A stretch of DNA of 64,000 bases from Antarcticimicrobium luteum (GTDB lineage Bacteria; Pseudomonadota; Alphaproteobacteria; Rhodobacterales; Rhodobacteraceae). The notes under the pieces were generated by a model. The model did not search any database. It saw nothing but the letters and a program-made list of their open reading frames with translations, and was not told the DNA's origin. Of the stretch, positions 33,049-41,973 are shown piece after piece (the first letter of the stretch is position 1; every line of letters starts with the position of its first letter). Where the stretch lies: positions 62,001-126,000 of the forward strand of contig NZ_SMUV01000064.1 of the NCBI RefSeq assembly GCF_004358185.1, read 5' to 3'. A program made the translations under genes and the position numbers.

Positions 33049-33477
33049 TCAAAGCGGGTTTCGGCCCTTGGTTTGCGCCACGTCGGAAACGGACCTTGCC
33101 GGCTTGCGCGGCGCCACGGCAACGATGATGGCCCAGACGAGTGTGCGCAGGCCCATCGCGCCCGCCGTGCGGATCTCGTAGGCGCCGCCAAGCGCCACAT
33201 GCACCCAGAAGGCGATCATCACCAGTATCGTCGCAACAAGGATCGCGATCGAAAGCCGCACCGCCCAGCGCCGCCGCCGGAACAGGCCGATGCCAGCGCC
33301 CACATAGGCAAAGCCGGCCAGAAAATTGAACCACAGCACGAACGGAACCGCATTGCCGACTGCGGCGCGCGCCGCGGCGTCCCCGAACAGCGCGCGTGAC
33401 CCCGAGAATACAGTCAGAAGCCCGAAAACGACGGCAACCGCCGCCGCGATCGCCAATCCCCGCTGTCTGGTTTGCAT
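33049..33477 (-). CDS. Small four-helix membrane protein of unknown function
   Basis: A 142-aa inner-membrane protein with four predicted helices (GLAIAAAVAVVFGLL, VPFVLWFNFLAGFAYVGA, LSIAILVATILVMIAFW, GLRTLVWAIIVAV) and a basic loop RRRRW. The start at ATG 33477 is chosen because it directly precedes the first helix and has GAGGATA upstream; the frame extends 46 codons further but that part is not protein-like. It is convergent with the exported protein gene and diverges from the TetR gene. I cannot name its function. Confidence 0.75.
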   Translation of the reverse strand: MQTRQRGLAIAAAVAVVFGLLTVFSGSRALFGDAAARAAVGNAVPFVLWFNFLAGFAYVGAGIGLFRRRRWAVRLSIAILVATILVMIAFWVHVALGGAYEIRTAGAMGLRTLVWAIIVAVAPRKPARSVSDVAQTKGRNPL

Positions 33478-33646
33478 TATCCTATCCTCTTTCAGCCAAA
33501 CGGTCCGGCACATGTCCGCAGCCTGTTTCCAAGTCATCCAGCTCCTATCGCAAGGTGTGTGCCCTCTGCCTTGCACGGCTCGGCGGCTGGGTGCCGACAT
33601 CCCGCCCTCTCCCACGAGTCGGCGCTGGCGGATGCGCTCGAATCAA

Positions 33647-33666
33647 GATAGTAATTGATTACTATA
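33647..33666. promoter_or_regulatory. TetR-type operator, site 2 (TetR/ABC exporter operon)
   Basis: GATAGTAATTGATTACTATA has the same arms as site 1 at 27743 (GATAGTAA and TTACTAT, 4-bp centre). It lies about 95 bases before the TetR start in an AT-rich patch that also contains -10-like TATATT and TATTAT. It could act on the divergent membrane-protein gene too. Confidence 0.75.
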
Positions 33667-33761
33667 TTATATCAAGCCATGATGGATTGTGACGCATTTG
33701 ATCGCCGGCGCCCTCTCGGGGGCGCGGTCGGCTGTCCAAGCCTGGAAGATGGAGGATTGCA

Positions 33762-34385
33762 GTGACCCGGACCAGACCGAAGAAGATCCCGGCGGAAGAG
33801 CGCCGGAACGTCACCGTCGAGGCGGTGATCGAGCTTGCCGGCTCTACCAACCCGGATTCCATCACCACCGCCGCCATCGCCAAGCATATGAAGCTGACGC
33901 AGGGCGCGATCTTTCGCCACTTCCCCAACAAGGATGCGATCTGGATGGCGGTCATCACCTGGGTGTCCAAGAACCTGATGGCCCGGATCGATCGGGCCGC
34001 CAGGGACGCCGAGACGCCGCTTGGGAAAATGGAGGCGATGTTCATGGCGCATGTCGGATTTGTGGCCGACCATCCCGGCGTTCCGCGCATGCTGTTCGGC
34101 GAGCTTCAGAGCGCGCGAAAGACGCCGGCAAAGAGCCTCGCGCAGAACATGATGAAACAATACGCGGCACGCCTGTGCGAATTGATCGCGGCCGGCAAGG
34201 CGCGTGGAGAATTGCGCCCGGACCTGGATGACGCGGCGGCGGCGACGCTGTTTGTCGGCACCATTCAGGGGCTGGTCATGCAGTCCCTGATCGCGGACGA
34301 CCTGGGAAAGATGCGCGTCGACGCGCCGCGGGTCTTCGCGATCTATCTGCGGGGCATCTCGATGCCACCGGACATCGGGGCATAG
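33762..34385 (+). CDS. TetR-family regulator of the two efflux operons
   Basis: A 207-aa TetR protein with the DNA-binding helix-turn-helix DSITTAAIAKHMKLTQGAI followed by FRHFPNKDAIW. The helical C-terminus has no assignable ligand. The start is GTG with GGAGG six bases upstream. It heads the run containing the HlyD/RbbA-type ABC exporter. A palindrome in its own promoter also occurs in front of the RND operon at 28006, so it probably represses itself and both exporters and is released by an exported compound. Confidence 0.92.
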   Translation: MTRTRPKKIPAEERRNVTVEAVIELAGSTNPDSITTAAIAKHMKLTQGAIFRHFPNKDAIWMAVITWVSKNLMARIDRAARDAETPLGKMEAMFMAHVGFVADHPGVPRMLFGELQSARKTPAKSLAQNMMKQYAARLCELIAAGKARGELRPDLDDAAAATLFVGTIQGLVMQSLIADDLGKMRVDAPRVFAIYLRGISMPPDIGA

Positions 34386-34398
34386 GGAAGACGGCGTC

Positions 34399-34569
34399 AT
34401 GAGGATCAGCTTTCTCGGCGCGGCGCGCGAAGTCACCGGGGATCGCGAACTCTTCAGCGTGGTCGGGACCGCGGAACAGGCCGCCGTCGTGTTGACGAAC
34501 GTCCATGGCGGCCGCCCCCCGGATCGGACGGGGGTCGTGGCGAAACCCGGCGCAGAGGGAGGTGCCTAG
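34399..34569 (+). pseudogene. Short remnant resembling the start of an MBL-fold hydrolase
   Basis: A 56-codon frame between the TetR and HlyD genes begins MRISFLGAAREVTG, which closely matches the first strand and loop of metallo-beta-lactamase-fold hydrolases/RNA exonucleases. The rest lacks the HxHxDH motif and everything else of the family. It looks like an internally deleted gene that kept its first 14 codons. MBL-fold genes are often found beside this class of ABC exporter, which fits. A new small protein cannot be excluded. Confidence 0.5.
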
Positions 34570-34571
34570 CG

Positions 34572-35624
34572 ATGTCGCGAAAAATCTCGATCGCCCTTGT
34601 TGTTGCCGTCCTGGCGGCATTCCTCGGCTACACGCTCTGGAAGACGCTCCTGGCGCCGAGCGGGTTGCCCCCCGACGGTTTCGCGCGGGGCAACGGCCGG
34701 ATCGAGGCCGACCTCATCGACGTCTCTACTCGGCTTTCGGGGCGGGTGGCGAAGATAACCGTGCAGGAGGGTGATCTGGTGGCGGCCGGTGACGTTCTTG
34801 CGGTGATGGACACGGCCGAACTCGAGGCACAAAAGGCGCGCGCGCAGGCCGCGGTGGACAGCGCCGAGGCCGCGGTTGCGGTGGCCCGGGCCGGGGTGAC
34901 CAGGGCGGGGGCGAACCTTGCGCTCGCCAATAGCGAACTCGCCCGCGCCGAGACCCTGAGCCGCCGCGATGTCATCTCGCAGGCGAACTTCGATATTCGC
35001 CGGACCGAGGCGCAGGTGGCCGAGGCCGGCCTTGCCGCCGCACGGGCCGAGGCGCGGGCAAAGGAACGCGCGGTCGATGCGGACCTTGCGGTCCTGCACG
35101 AGATCGAAGCGCGGATCGCCGACAGCACGCTGCATGCCCCCGAGGCGGGCCGCATCCTCTATCGTCTGGCGCAGCCCGGCGAGGTGCTGGGCGGCGGCGG
35201 CAAGGTTCTGACGCTGGTCAGCCTGGGCAATGTCTACATGGAATTCTTCCTGCCGGCGACGGCGGCGCCGCGGGTGCGGCTGGGCGACGAGGCGCGCATC
35301 GTGGCCGATGTGATGCCTGGTGCGGCCATCCCCGCCACCGTCAGTTTCGTCGCCCCGCAGGCCCAGTTCACGCCGAAGCAGGTCGAAACCATCGAAGAGC
35401 GCGAAAGCCTGATGTTCCGCATTCGCGTGCGGATTCCGCCGGATCTGGTCAAGGCCCGCCTCGCGCAGGTCAAGACCGGGGTGCGCGGCGTGGCCTGGGT
35501 CCGGCTGGTCGGACCGGACGGCAATCTGCCCGGCTGGCCCGAAGGGCTGACACCCCCCCTCGCGGTGTCTCTGCCGGCGCCGATGGGGGCTGAGGCCGGG
35601 TCCGATGCGGAAACAGGGCAATGA
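34572..35624 (+). CDS. HlyD-family secretion/adaptor protein of an ABC exporter
   Basis: A 350-aa membrane-anchored adaptor: N-terminal helix (ISIALVVAVLAAFLGYTLW), half lipoyl motifs (RLSGRVAKITVQEGDLVAAG and DSTLHAPEAGRILYRLAQPG), and a long Ala/Arg/Glu coiled-coil hairpin between them (about residues 75-170). It is of the YhiI type that works with RbbA-like ABC proteins. GGGAGGT lies ten bases upstream of ATG. Its stop overlaps the start of the ABC gene (ATGA). Confidence 0.9.
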   Translation: MSRKISIALVVAVLAAFLGYTLWKTLLAPSGLPPDGFARGNGRIEADLIDVSTRLSGRVAKITVQEGDLVAAGDVLAVMDTAELEAQKARAQAAVDSAEAAVAVARAGVTRAGANLALANSELARAETLSRRDVISQANFDIRRTEAQVAEAGLAAARAEARAKERAVDADLAVLHEIEARIADSTLHAPEAGRILYRLAQPGEVLGGGGKVLTLVSLGNVYMEFFLPATAAPRVRLGDEARIVADVMPGAAIPATVSFVAPQAQFTPKQVETIEERESLMFRIRVRIPPDLVKARLAQVKTGVRGVAWVRLVGPDGNLPGWPEGLTPPLAVSLPAPMGAEAGSDAETGQ

Positions 35625-38449
35625 CCGACCCCGGTGAGAGCGGTTGCGTTGCGAGCCTCAGGGAGGTGAGCCATCGCTATGGCAAGGTCACCGCGCTGGA
35701 CGGGGTGACACTGTGCATCCCCAGGGGCCGGATGGTGGGGCTGATCGGGCCGGACGGCGTGGGGAAATCGACACTGATGGGGCTGATCGCCGGGGCAAAG
35801 AGGCTGCAGACCGGTCGCATCTGGACGCTCGGCGGTGACTTGTCCAGCGCCGGATTCCGCGCCGATATGGGGCGGCGGGTGGCCTTCATGCCGCAGGGTC
35901 TGGGCCGGAACCTCTATCACGATCTGAGCATCCGCGAGAATCTCGAGTTTTTCGGCAAACTCTTCGGCCAGAGACGGACCGAACGGGCCACGCGGATCGC
36001 GCGTCTGACCCGTGCGACCGGTCTTGCGCCGTTCCTCGACCGCCCCGCCGGAAAACTCTCGGGCGGCATGAAACAGAAACTCGGGCTTTGCGCGTCGCTG
36101 ATTCACGATCCCGATTTTTTGTTGCTGGACGAGCCGACGACCGGCGTCGATCCGCTCTCGCGGCGCCAGTTCTGGGATCTCATCGGAGCGATCCGCAAGG
36201 ACCGCCCGGACATGAGCGTCCTGGTCTCGACCGCCTATATGGAAGAGGCCGAGGGGTTCGAACACCTCATCGCCATGAACGAGGGCCGGATACTGGCCGA
36301 GGCCAGCCCCGCCGCGCTGATGACACGGACCGGCGCCGCCAACGTCGGGGCCGCCTATGTTGCCCTGCTCAATGGCGAAAAGCCTGCCCCGGGCGAGGCG
36401 CCGAGCGCACGGAGCCTGAGCGCACCGATCCCTGGCGCGCAACTCCCGGCGGCACGGACCCCACCCGCACCGGTCCCCGCCGCCCCAAGCGCCGATGGAC
36501 AACCGGCGATCAGGGCGCGAAACCTGACCAAACGCTTTGACGGTTTCACCGCTGTCGATGGCGTCAGTTTCGAGATCGCCCGCGGCGAGATCTTTGGTTT
36601 CCTCGGCTCGAACGGCTGCGGCAAGACCACGACCATGAAGATGCTGACCGGGCTGTTGCCCGCCACCGAGGGCGAGGCATGGCTCTTTGGCAAGCCTGTC
36701 GATGCGCAGAACCTGTCCGCTCGCCGCCGGGTCGGGTTCATGTCGCAATCCTTCTCGCTTTATGGCGAGTTGACCGTGCGCGAGAACCTACTGCTCCACG
36801 CCCGCCTTTTCCATTTGGGCAGGGCCGGCACGGCCGAACGCATGGCCGATCTGGTGCCCCGCTTCGGGCTTGCGCCCTATCTCGATCAGACCGCCGCCGC
36901 GCTGCCGCTCGGGGTGCGGCAACGGCTGTCGCTGGCGGTCGCGGTGATCCACGGGCCCGACATTCTTATCCTCGACGAGCCGACCTCCGGCGTCGATCCC
37001 CAGGCGCGCGACGCATTCTGGAACATGCTGCTGGACCTGGCGCGCAAGGACGGGGTGACGATCTTCATTTCGACGCATTTCATGGACGAGGGAATGCGCT
37101 GTGACCGGATCTCGCTGATGCACGCGGGCAAGGTCTTGGTGACCGGCGCACCCCGGGCGATCATCGCGGACCGCGGCGCGAAAACGCTCGAGGAGGCGTT
37201 TATCGCCCACATGGTCGACGCCATGCCGCCGGAGGCGCCGGAAAGCGATGCTGCGCTGAGCGGCGGCGAGGCGGCGCCAGCCGGCGCCCGGGCGCCGCGC
37301 TTCAGCCTGGCACGGCTTCTGGCCTTCACCGCCCGCGAGGCGATGCAGGTGCGCCGCGATCCGGTGCGGCTTGTCTTTTCGTTTGTCGGCAGCGCGGTCC
37401 TGTTGCTGGTCATGTCGTTCGGCATCTCGCAGGAGGTCCGCGAAATTCCCTTTGCCGCCCTCGATCAGGACCGCAGCCCGGAAAGCCGCGCCTATCTGTC
37501 CGGGTTCCAGAACTCCCGGTGGTTCCTCGAACGGCCGCCGATCGGCAGCGCGGCGGACCTCGATCGCCGCATGTCCAGCGGCGAGCTGGCACTGGCGCTT
37601 CAGATCCCGCCCGGGTTCGGCCGTGCCCTGCGCCGAGGCGAGACCTCTGACATCGCCGCGCTGATCGACGGCACCGACACCAGCCGCGCCGGAACGGTGG
37701 AAAGCTATGTCGAGGGCGCGCATAACCATCTGTTGTCGGTCGGGGCGCGGTCCGCGCTGGCCCTTGCAGGCCACGGGCCGGCGGCCACCCCGGCGCAGAT
37801 CCCGCCGGCGCGGATCGAGCCACGTTTCCACTACAACCCCACGATGGAGAGCCTGCCCGCCATCGGCCCCTCGATCCCGCCGCTGCTGCTGTTGCTGTTC
37901 CCGGCGATTCTCATGGCGGTCAGCGTGGCGCGGGAAAAGGAAATCGGGACGATCACCAATTTCTATGTCACCCCCACCAGCCGCGTCGAATTCCTGATCG
38001 GCAAGCAACTGGTCTATGTCGCGATCACGCTGTTGAATTTCGTGATCCTGACCGCGCTGGTGGTCACGGTTCTGGGTGTGCCGCTCAGAGGCAGCCCCGC
38101 GGCGCTGCTGCTTGGCGCCACGCTCTATGCGGTGGCGGCGACCGGCTATGGCCTTCTGGTGTCGATGATGGCCAGCACGCAGGTCACTGCGGTCTTTGCC
38201 GCGGCGATCCTGTCGGTGATGCCGACGCTGCAATTTTCGGGGATGATCACCCCGGTTTCATCGCTGGAGGGGCCCGCGCGCATTCTCGGCACGCTCTGGC
38301 CCACGACCTGGTACATGGGGCTCAGCGTCGGCACCTTCACCAAGGGGCTGGGCCTGTCAGAGCTTTCGGGGCATCTGCTGCGCCTCGCGGCCTTTGGCCC
38401 GGTGCTGACCGCGCTCGCAGTGCTCTTTCTCAGGAAACAGGAACGCTAG
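35621..38449 (+). CDS. ABC exporter with two ATPase domains and an ABC-2 membrane domain in one chain (RbbA/YhiH-like)
   Basis: A 942-aa fusion. ATPase domain 1 (about 10-225) has Walker A GPDGVGKST, signature LSGGMKQKL and Walker B LLLDEPTTGVD. A Pro/Ala linker (about 245-295) follows. ATPase domain 2 (about 300-520) has Walker A GSNGCGKTT and Walker B LILDEPTSGVD but a non-canonical signature, LPLGVRQRL. The C-terminal third is an ABC-2 permease with six helices and a large extracytoplasmic loop. This layout is that of RbbA/YhiH proteins. With the HlyD protein and the second permease it should form a drug or envelope-component exporter. Confidence 0.92.
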   Translation: MTDPGESGCVASLREVSHRYGKVTALDGVTLCIPRGRMVGLIGPDGVGKSTLMGLIAGAKRLQTGRIWTLGGDLSSAGFRADMGRRVAFMPQGLGRNLYHDLSIRENLEFFGKLFGQRRTERATRIARLTRATGLAPFLDRPAGKLSGGMKQKLGLCASLIHDPDFLLLDEPTTGVDPLSRRQFWDLIGAIRKDRPDMSVLVSTAYMEEAEGFEHLIAMNEGRILAEASPAALMTRTGAANVGAAYVALLNGEKPAPGEAPSARSLSAPIPGAQLPAARTPPAPVPAAPSADGQPAIRARNLTKRFDGFTAVDGVSFEIARGEIFGFLGSNGCGKTTTMKMLTGLLPATEGEAWLFGKPVDAQNLSARRRVGFMSQSFSLYGELTVRENLLLHARLFHLGRAGTAERMADLVPRFGLAPYLDQTAAALPLGVRQRLSLAVAVIHGPDILILDEPTSGVDPQARDAFWNMLLDLARKDGVTIFISTHFMDEGMRCDRISLMHAGKVLVTGAPRAIIADRGAKTLEEAFIAHMVDAMPPEAPESDAALSGGEAAPAGARAPRFSLARLLAFTAREAMQVRRDPVRLVFSFVGSAVLLLVMSFGISQEVREIPFAALDQDRSPESRAYLSGFQNSRWFLERPPIGSAADLDRRMSSGELALALQIPPGFGRALRRGETSDIAALIDGTDTSRAGTVESYVEGAHNHLLSVGARSALALAGHGPAATPAQIPPARIEPRFHYNPTMESLPAIGPSIPPLLLLLFPAILMAVSVAREKEIGTITNFYVTPTSRVEFLIGKQLVYVAITLLNFVILTALVVTVLGVPLRGSPAALLLGATLYAVAATGYGLLVSMMASTQVTAVFAAAILSVMPTLQFSGMITPVSSLEGPARILGTLWPTTWYMGLSVGTFTKGLGLSELSGHLLRLAAFGPVLTALAVLFLRKQER

Positions 38450-38451
38450 CC

Positions 38452-39570
38452 ATGCGGCGGCTTGCCAATATCTTCTGGCTCGCGGGAAAAGAGCTGAAAA
38501 GCGTTCTTGGCGATCCGGTGATGGTGGTGCTGATCCTGTGGTCCTTCATCATCGCCGTGATCCTCGAGGCCAGCGGCGCGGGGGATACCGTCTATAACGC
38601 CGCGATCGCCATCGTCGACGAGGACAGCTCGATGCTCACCCGCCAGATCGCCGGCGCGTTCGGTCCGCCCTGGTTCCAGCCGCAGGTGTGGATGTCTCCA
38701 GATGAGGCGGGGCCGGCGATGAACGCGGGCCGGATCATGTTCGTCCTCGGGTTTCCCCCGGGTTTCGAGGCCGACGTGATCGCGGGCCTTGCCCCCGCGG
38801 CGCAGCTCGAGGTCGACGCCACCGCCGTCAGTCAGGCGCAGCTCGGCACAGACTATATCAACAATATCCTGGCCTCCGAGACCCGCGCCTTTCTGTCCGG
38901 CAGCCCCGATGCGCCCGACCCGTCCCTGCGGCTGGAGCTGCGCCGCGCCTTCAATCCCAACGGCAATCCGGTCTGGTTCAAGTCGGTCTCGTCGCTTCTC
39001 AATCAGCTCTCGCTGCTCACCATCGTGCTGACCGGGGCGGCGATGCTGCGCGAGCGCGAGCAGGGCACCATCGAGCATCTCATGGTGATGCCGCTGACGC
39101 CGCTGGAGATCGCCCTGTCCAAGGTGTTTGCGAATGTGGTGGTGGTGCTCGCGGCCTTTACCCTGTCGCTGCTCTTCGTCGTCGAGGGGCTGCTGCAGGT
39201 GCCGGTGAAGGGGTCGGTCGGGTTGCTCCTGGCCGGCACGGCGGTCTATCTGGCGGCCGCCGCGGCCATCGGCATGTTCCTGGGCACCACGGCGCGCAGC
39301 ATGGCCCAGTTCGCGCTTCTGGTGATCATGGTGATCATCCCGATCATCATGCTCTCTGGCGGGATGGGGGCGATAGAAAGCCAGCCGGACATCGTGCAGC
39401 GTCTTACTCTCGCGCTGCCGTCACGCCATTTCCTGGCTTTCGCCAAGGCCGTGGTGTTCCGCGGAGCGGGCGTCGGGGCGGTGTGGCCGCAACTGGCTCT
39501 CATGGGCGGGCTCGGGCTGCTGTTTTTCAGCGCGAGCCTGGCGCTGTTTCGCCGGTCCATGAGCCTGTAG
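38452..39570 (+). CDS. ABC-2 type permease (YhhJ-like)
   Basis: A 372-aa permease with an N-terminal helix (VMVVLILWSFIIAVI), a large extracytoplasmic domain (residues 45-170) and five C-terminal helices containing the ABC-2 motif REREQGTIEHLMVMPLTPLE. It starts 2 bases after the stop of the fused ABC protein and should be the second membrane half of that exporter. The operon appears to end here; the helicase gene follows after about 210 bases. Confidence 0.93.
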   Translation: MRRLANIFWLAGKELKSVLGDPVMVVLILWSFIIAVILEASGAGDTVYNAAIAIVDEDSSMLTRQIAGAFGPPWFQPQVWMSPDEAGPAMNAGRIMFVLGFPPGFEADVIAGLAPAAQLEVDATAVSQAQLGTDYINNILASETRAFLSGSPDAPDPSLRLELRRAFNPNGNPVWFKSVSSLLNQLSLLTIVLTGAAMLREREQGTIEHLMVMPLTPLEIALSKVFANVVVVLAAFTLSLLFVVEGLLQVPVKGSVGLLLAGTAVYLAAAAAIGMFLGTTARSMAQFALLVIMVIIPIIMLSGGMGAIESQPDIVQRLTLALPSRHFLAFAKAVVFRGAGVGAVWPQLALMGGLGLLFFSASLALFRRSMSL

Positions 39571-39781
39571 GCCGCGACCAGCGCCGGCAGAGGACGCCAA
39601 TGGATGCCCGGCACTCTTGAAGTCCTGTCGCTTGCCGGATCCAAATTCAAATCGGATCGCCGGCAAGAAATCGCCCCATCCGTCACGTTATGTCGTATAC
39701 TTCCCCCGCCGCAGCCTCTATGGGGCAGGGTCTCGTGCCGCTTTGGCCCTCTTCGCGGTTCCTTACTCCGCCGTCCATGGA

Positions 39782-41905
39782 ATGTCCCTTATGATCACCC
39801 CCCTGTCCGAGGCGCTCGCCGAGCGTGGTTTCGACAAATTGACCCCTGTGCAAGAGGCGGTGATCGCGCCGGACGTCGCGACATCCGATCTCCTGGTTTC
39901 GGCGCAAACCGGCTCGGGAAAGACTGTCGGCTTCGGTCTTGCCATCGCCCCCACGCTTCTGGGCGACGAGGTCGTGTTTGGCCCTGCGGCAGAACCGCTG
40001 GCCCTTGTCGTCGCGCCGACCCGGGAGCTGGCCTTTCAGGTCAAACGCGAGCTGGCCTGGCTTTACGCGCGGACCGGGGCGGTGGTTGCCTCCTGCGTCG
40101 GCGGCATGGACATGCGGGACGAACGCCGCGCGCTGGATCGGGGCGCGCATATCGTGGTCGGCACGCCGGGGCGTCTGCGCGACCATATCGAGCGCGGCTC
40201 GCTCGATCTCAGCGGGTTGCGGGTTGCGATCCTCGACGAGGCCGACGAGATGCTCGATCTGGGGTTCCGCGAGGATCTCGAATTCATTCTCGGCGCGGCG
40301 CCGGAAGACCGGCGAACCCTGTTGTTCTCGGCCACCGTGCCGCCGACGATCGCCAAGCTGGCGCAGAAGTTCCAGCGCGACGCGCGGCGGATCAATACGC
40401 TGAGCGGCACCGAGCAGCATGCCGACATCTCCTATCAGGCGCTGCGGGTTGCCGCGCCGGACAGCGAACATGCGATCTTCAATCTGCTGCGCTTTCACCA
40501 TGATGAAAGCGCCATCGTCTTCGCCAATACCCGCGCGGCGGTGAACCATCTGACCGCGCGGCTGTCCAACCGCGGCCTGGCCGTGGTCAGCCTGTCGGGC
40601 GAGCTGAGCCAGAGCGAGCGCTCGCACGCGCTGCAGGCGATGCGCGACGGCCGGGCGCGGGTCTGCGTGGCCACCGATGTGGCGGCGCGCGGCATCGACC
40701 TGCCGAACCTCAACCTGGTGATCCATGCCGATTTGCCAAGCAATACCGAAGGGCTGCTGCACCGCTCGGGCCGCACCGGGCGGGCCGGGCGCAAGGGCAT
40801 CTCGGCGCTGATCGTGCCGCCGAAGGCGGTCAACAAGGCCGAGCGGCTGCTGAAATGGGCCAAGATTTCCGCCGAATGGACGGTTGCCCCCTCGGCCGAA
40901 GGCATCCTGCGGCAGGACGAAGAGCGTCTTTTGTCCGATCCCGCCTGGAACGAGCCGTTGACCGAGGCGCAGACCGATTTCGCCGCCAAACTGCTTGCGC
41001 TTCACAGCCCCGAGGTGATCGCCGCCGCCTATCTGCGCCTGTACCGGTCGCGCCACGCGGCCCCCGAGGAACTGCTTCCGCCCGACACGAAACCCGCGGC
41101 GCGCGCCGACCGAGACTTTGGTCCGAGCCGCTGGATCGCGCTCTCCGCCGGTCACAAAGACCGGGCCGAGGCGCGCTGGCTCCTACCGCTTCTGTGCCGC
41201 GCGGGCAACCTCGACAAATCCGCGATCGGCGCCATCCGGGTACAGGACAGCGAAACCTTTGTTGAGTTGTCCGAAGCAAGCGTCGAGGGGTTCATGGCCG
41301 CTCTGGGCGCGGATGGGGTGCTTGAAAAAGGGATTGCCGCGCGGCTGCTGGACAGCGCGCCCGACCTGTCGCCGCAACGGCGCGGCCCGCGGCCGGACGC
41401 CGCACGGCCGCGCGCGCCCAGGGCTGCCGGCACCGGGGACAAACCCCGAAACGAAGGCGCCCCGCGCAGGGCGCCCGCGCCGGCTCCGGCGGCCCCGGTG
41501 ACCCCGGCGGCCCCGGTCCGGGACGAGGTGCGCTCCGATGCCGGCCCATCCCCCAAGCCCGAGGGCAAGAAAAAGCCGCGGCACTCGGCGAGCCCCGCCG
41601 CCGCGAAACCCCGTGCCTGGACCGAGGACAAGCCGGCACCGGAAAAACGCAAGGCGTCCCCGGGAAAACCGGCCGGAAAGACCGCCGGAAAATTCGAAGG
41701 AAAACCCGCTGGGAAACCGGCGCACAAGCCAAAGGACAAGCCCAAGGGCAAACCGTCGGCATCGCCCGGCGACGCCCGCGATGTCTCCAAGCGGTTTTCG
41801 CCCAAGGGGGCGGGCAAAGGACCGGGCAAGGCGCCGGGCAAGCCCCGCAAACCGGGCGCCGCCCGCCCGGGCGGCTTTGACACGCCGCGGCGCGGAAAAC
41901 GGTAA
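39782..41905 (+). CDS. DEAD-box RNA helicase with DbpA RNA-binding domain and long basic tail
   Basis: Motifs appear in order: Q motif (KLTPVQEAVI), Walker A AQTGSGKT, PTREL, LDEADEMLDLGF, SAT in LFSATVPP, ARGIDLP, and HRSGRTGRAG. A DbpA-type RNA-binding domain follows (about 470-545, NLDKSAIGAIRVQDSETFVE). The last 150 or so residues are a low-complexity Lys/Pro/Ala/Gly tail, probably disordered and RNA-binding. The frame is open to 39617, but ATG 39782 (or 39791) gives the usual family N-terminus. DbpA-domain helicases assist large-subunit ribosome assembly. Single-gene unit, convergent with the flavin reductase-like gene. Confidence 0.92.
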   Translation: MSLMITPLSEALAERGFDKLTPVQEAVIAPDVATSDLLVSAQTGSGKTVGFGLAIAPTLLGDEVVFGPAAEPLALVVAPTRELAFQVKRELAWLYARTGAVVASCVGGMDMRDERRALDRGAHIVVGTPGRLRDHIERGSLDLSGLRVAILDEADEMLDLGFREDLEFILGAAPEDRRTLLFSATVPPTIAKLAQKFQRDARRINTLSGTEQHADISYQALRVAAPDSEHAIFNLLRFHHDESAIVFANTRAAVNHLTARLSNRGLAVVSLSGELSQSERSHALQAMRDGRARVCVATDVAARGIDLPNLNLVIHADLPSNTEGLLHRSGRTGRAGRKGISALIVPPKAVNKAERLLKWAKISAEWTVAPSAEGILRQDEERLLSDPAWNEPLTEAQTDFAAKLLALHSPEVIAAAYLRLYRSRHAAPEELLPPDTKPAARADRDFGPSRWIALSAGHKDRAEARWLLPLLCRAGNLDKSAIGAIRVQDSETFVELSEASVEGFMAALGADGVLEKGIAARLLDSAPDLSPQRRGPRPDAARPRAPRAAGTGDKPRNEGAPRRAPAPAPAAPVTPAAPVRDEVRSDAGPSPKPEGKKKPRHSASPAAAKPRAWTEDKPAPEKRKASPGKPAGKTAGKFEGKPAGKPAHKPKDKPKGKPSASPGDARDVSKRFSPKGAGKGPGKAPGKPRKPGAARPGGFDTPRRGKR

Positions 41906-41973
41906 AGGTCAGGGCGTCGGGGCGACGGAATCCGGGTGCGGGCCGCTATCGTGTCTTTGCGGTCGCGCCCATG

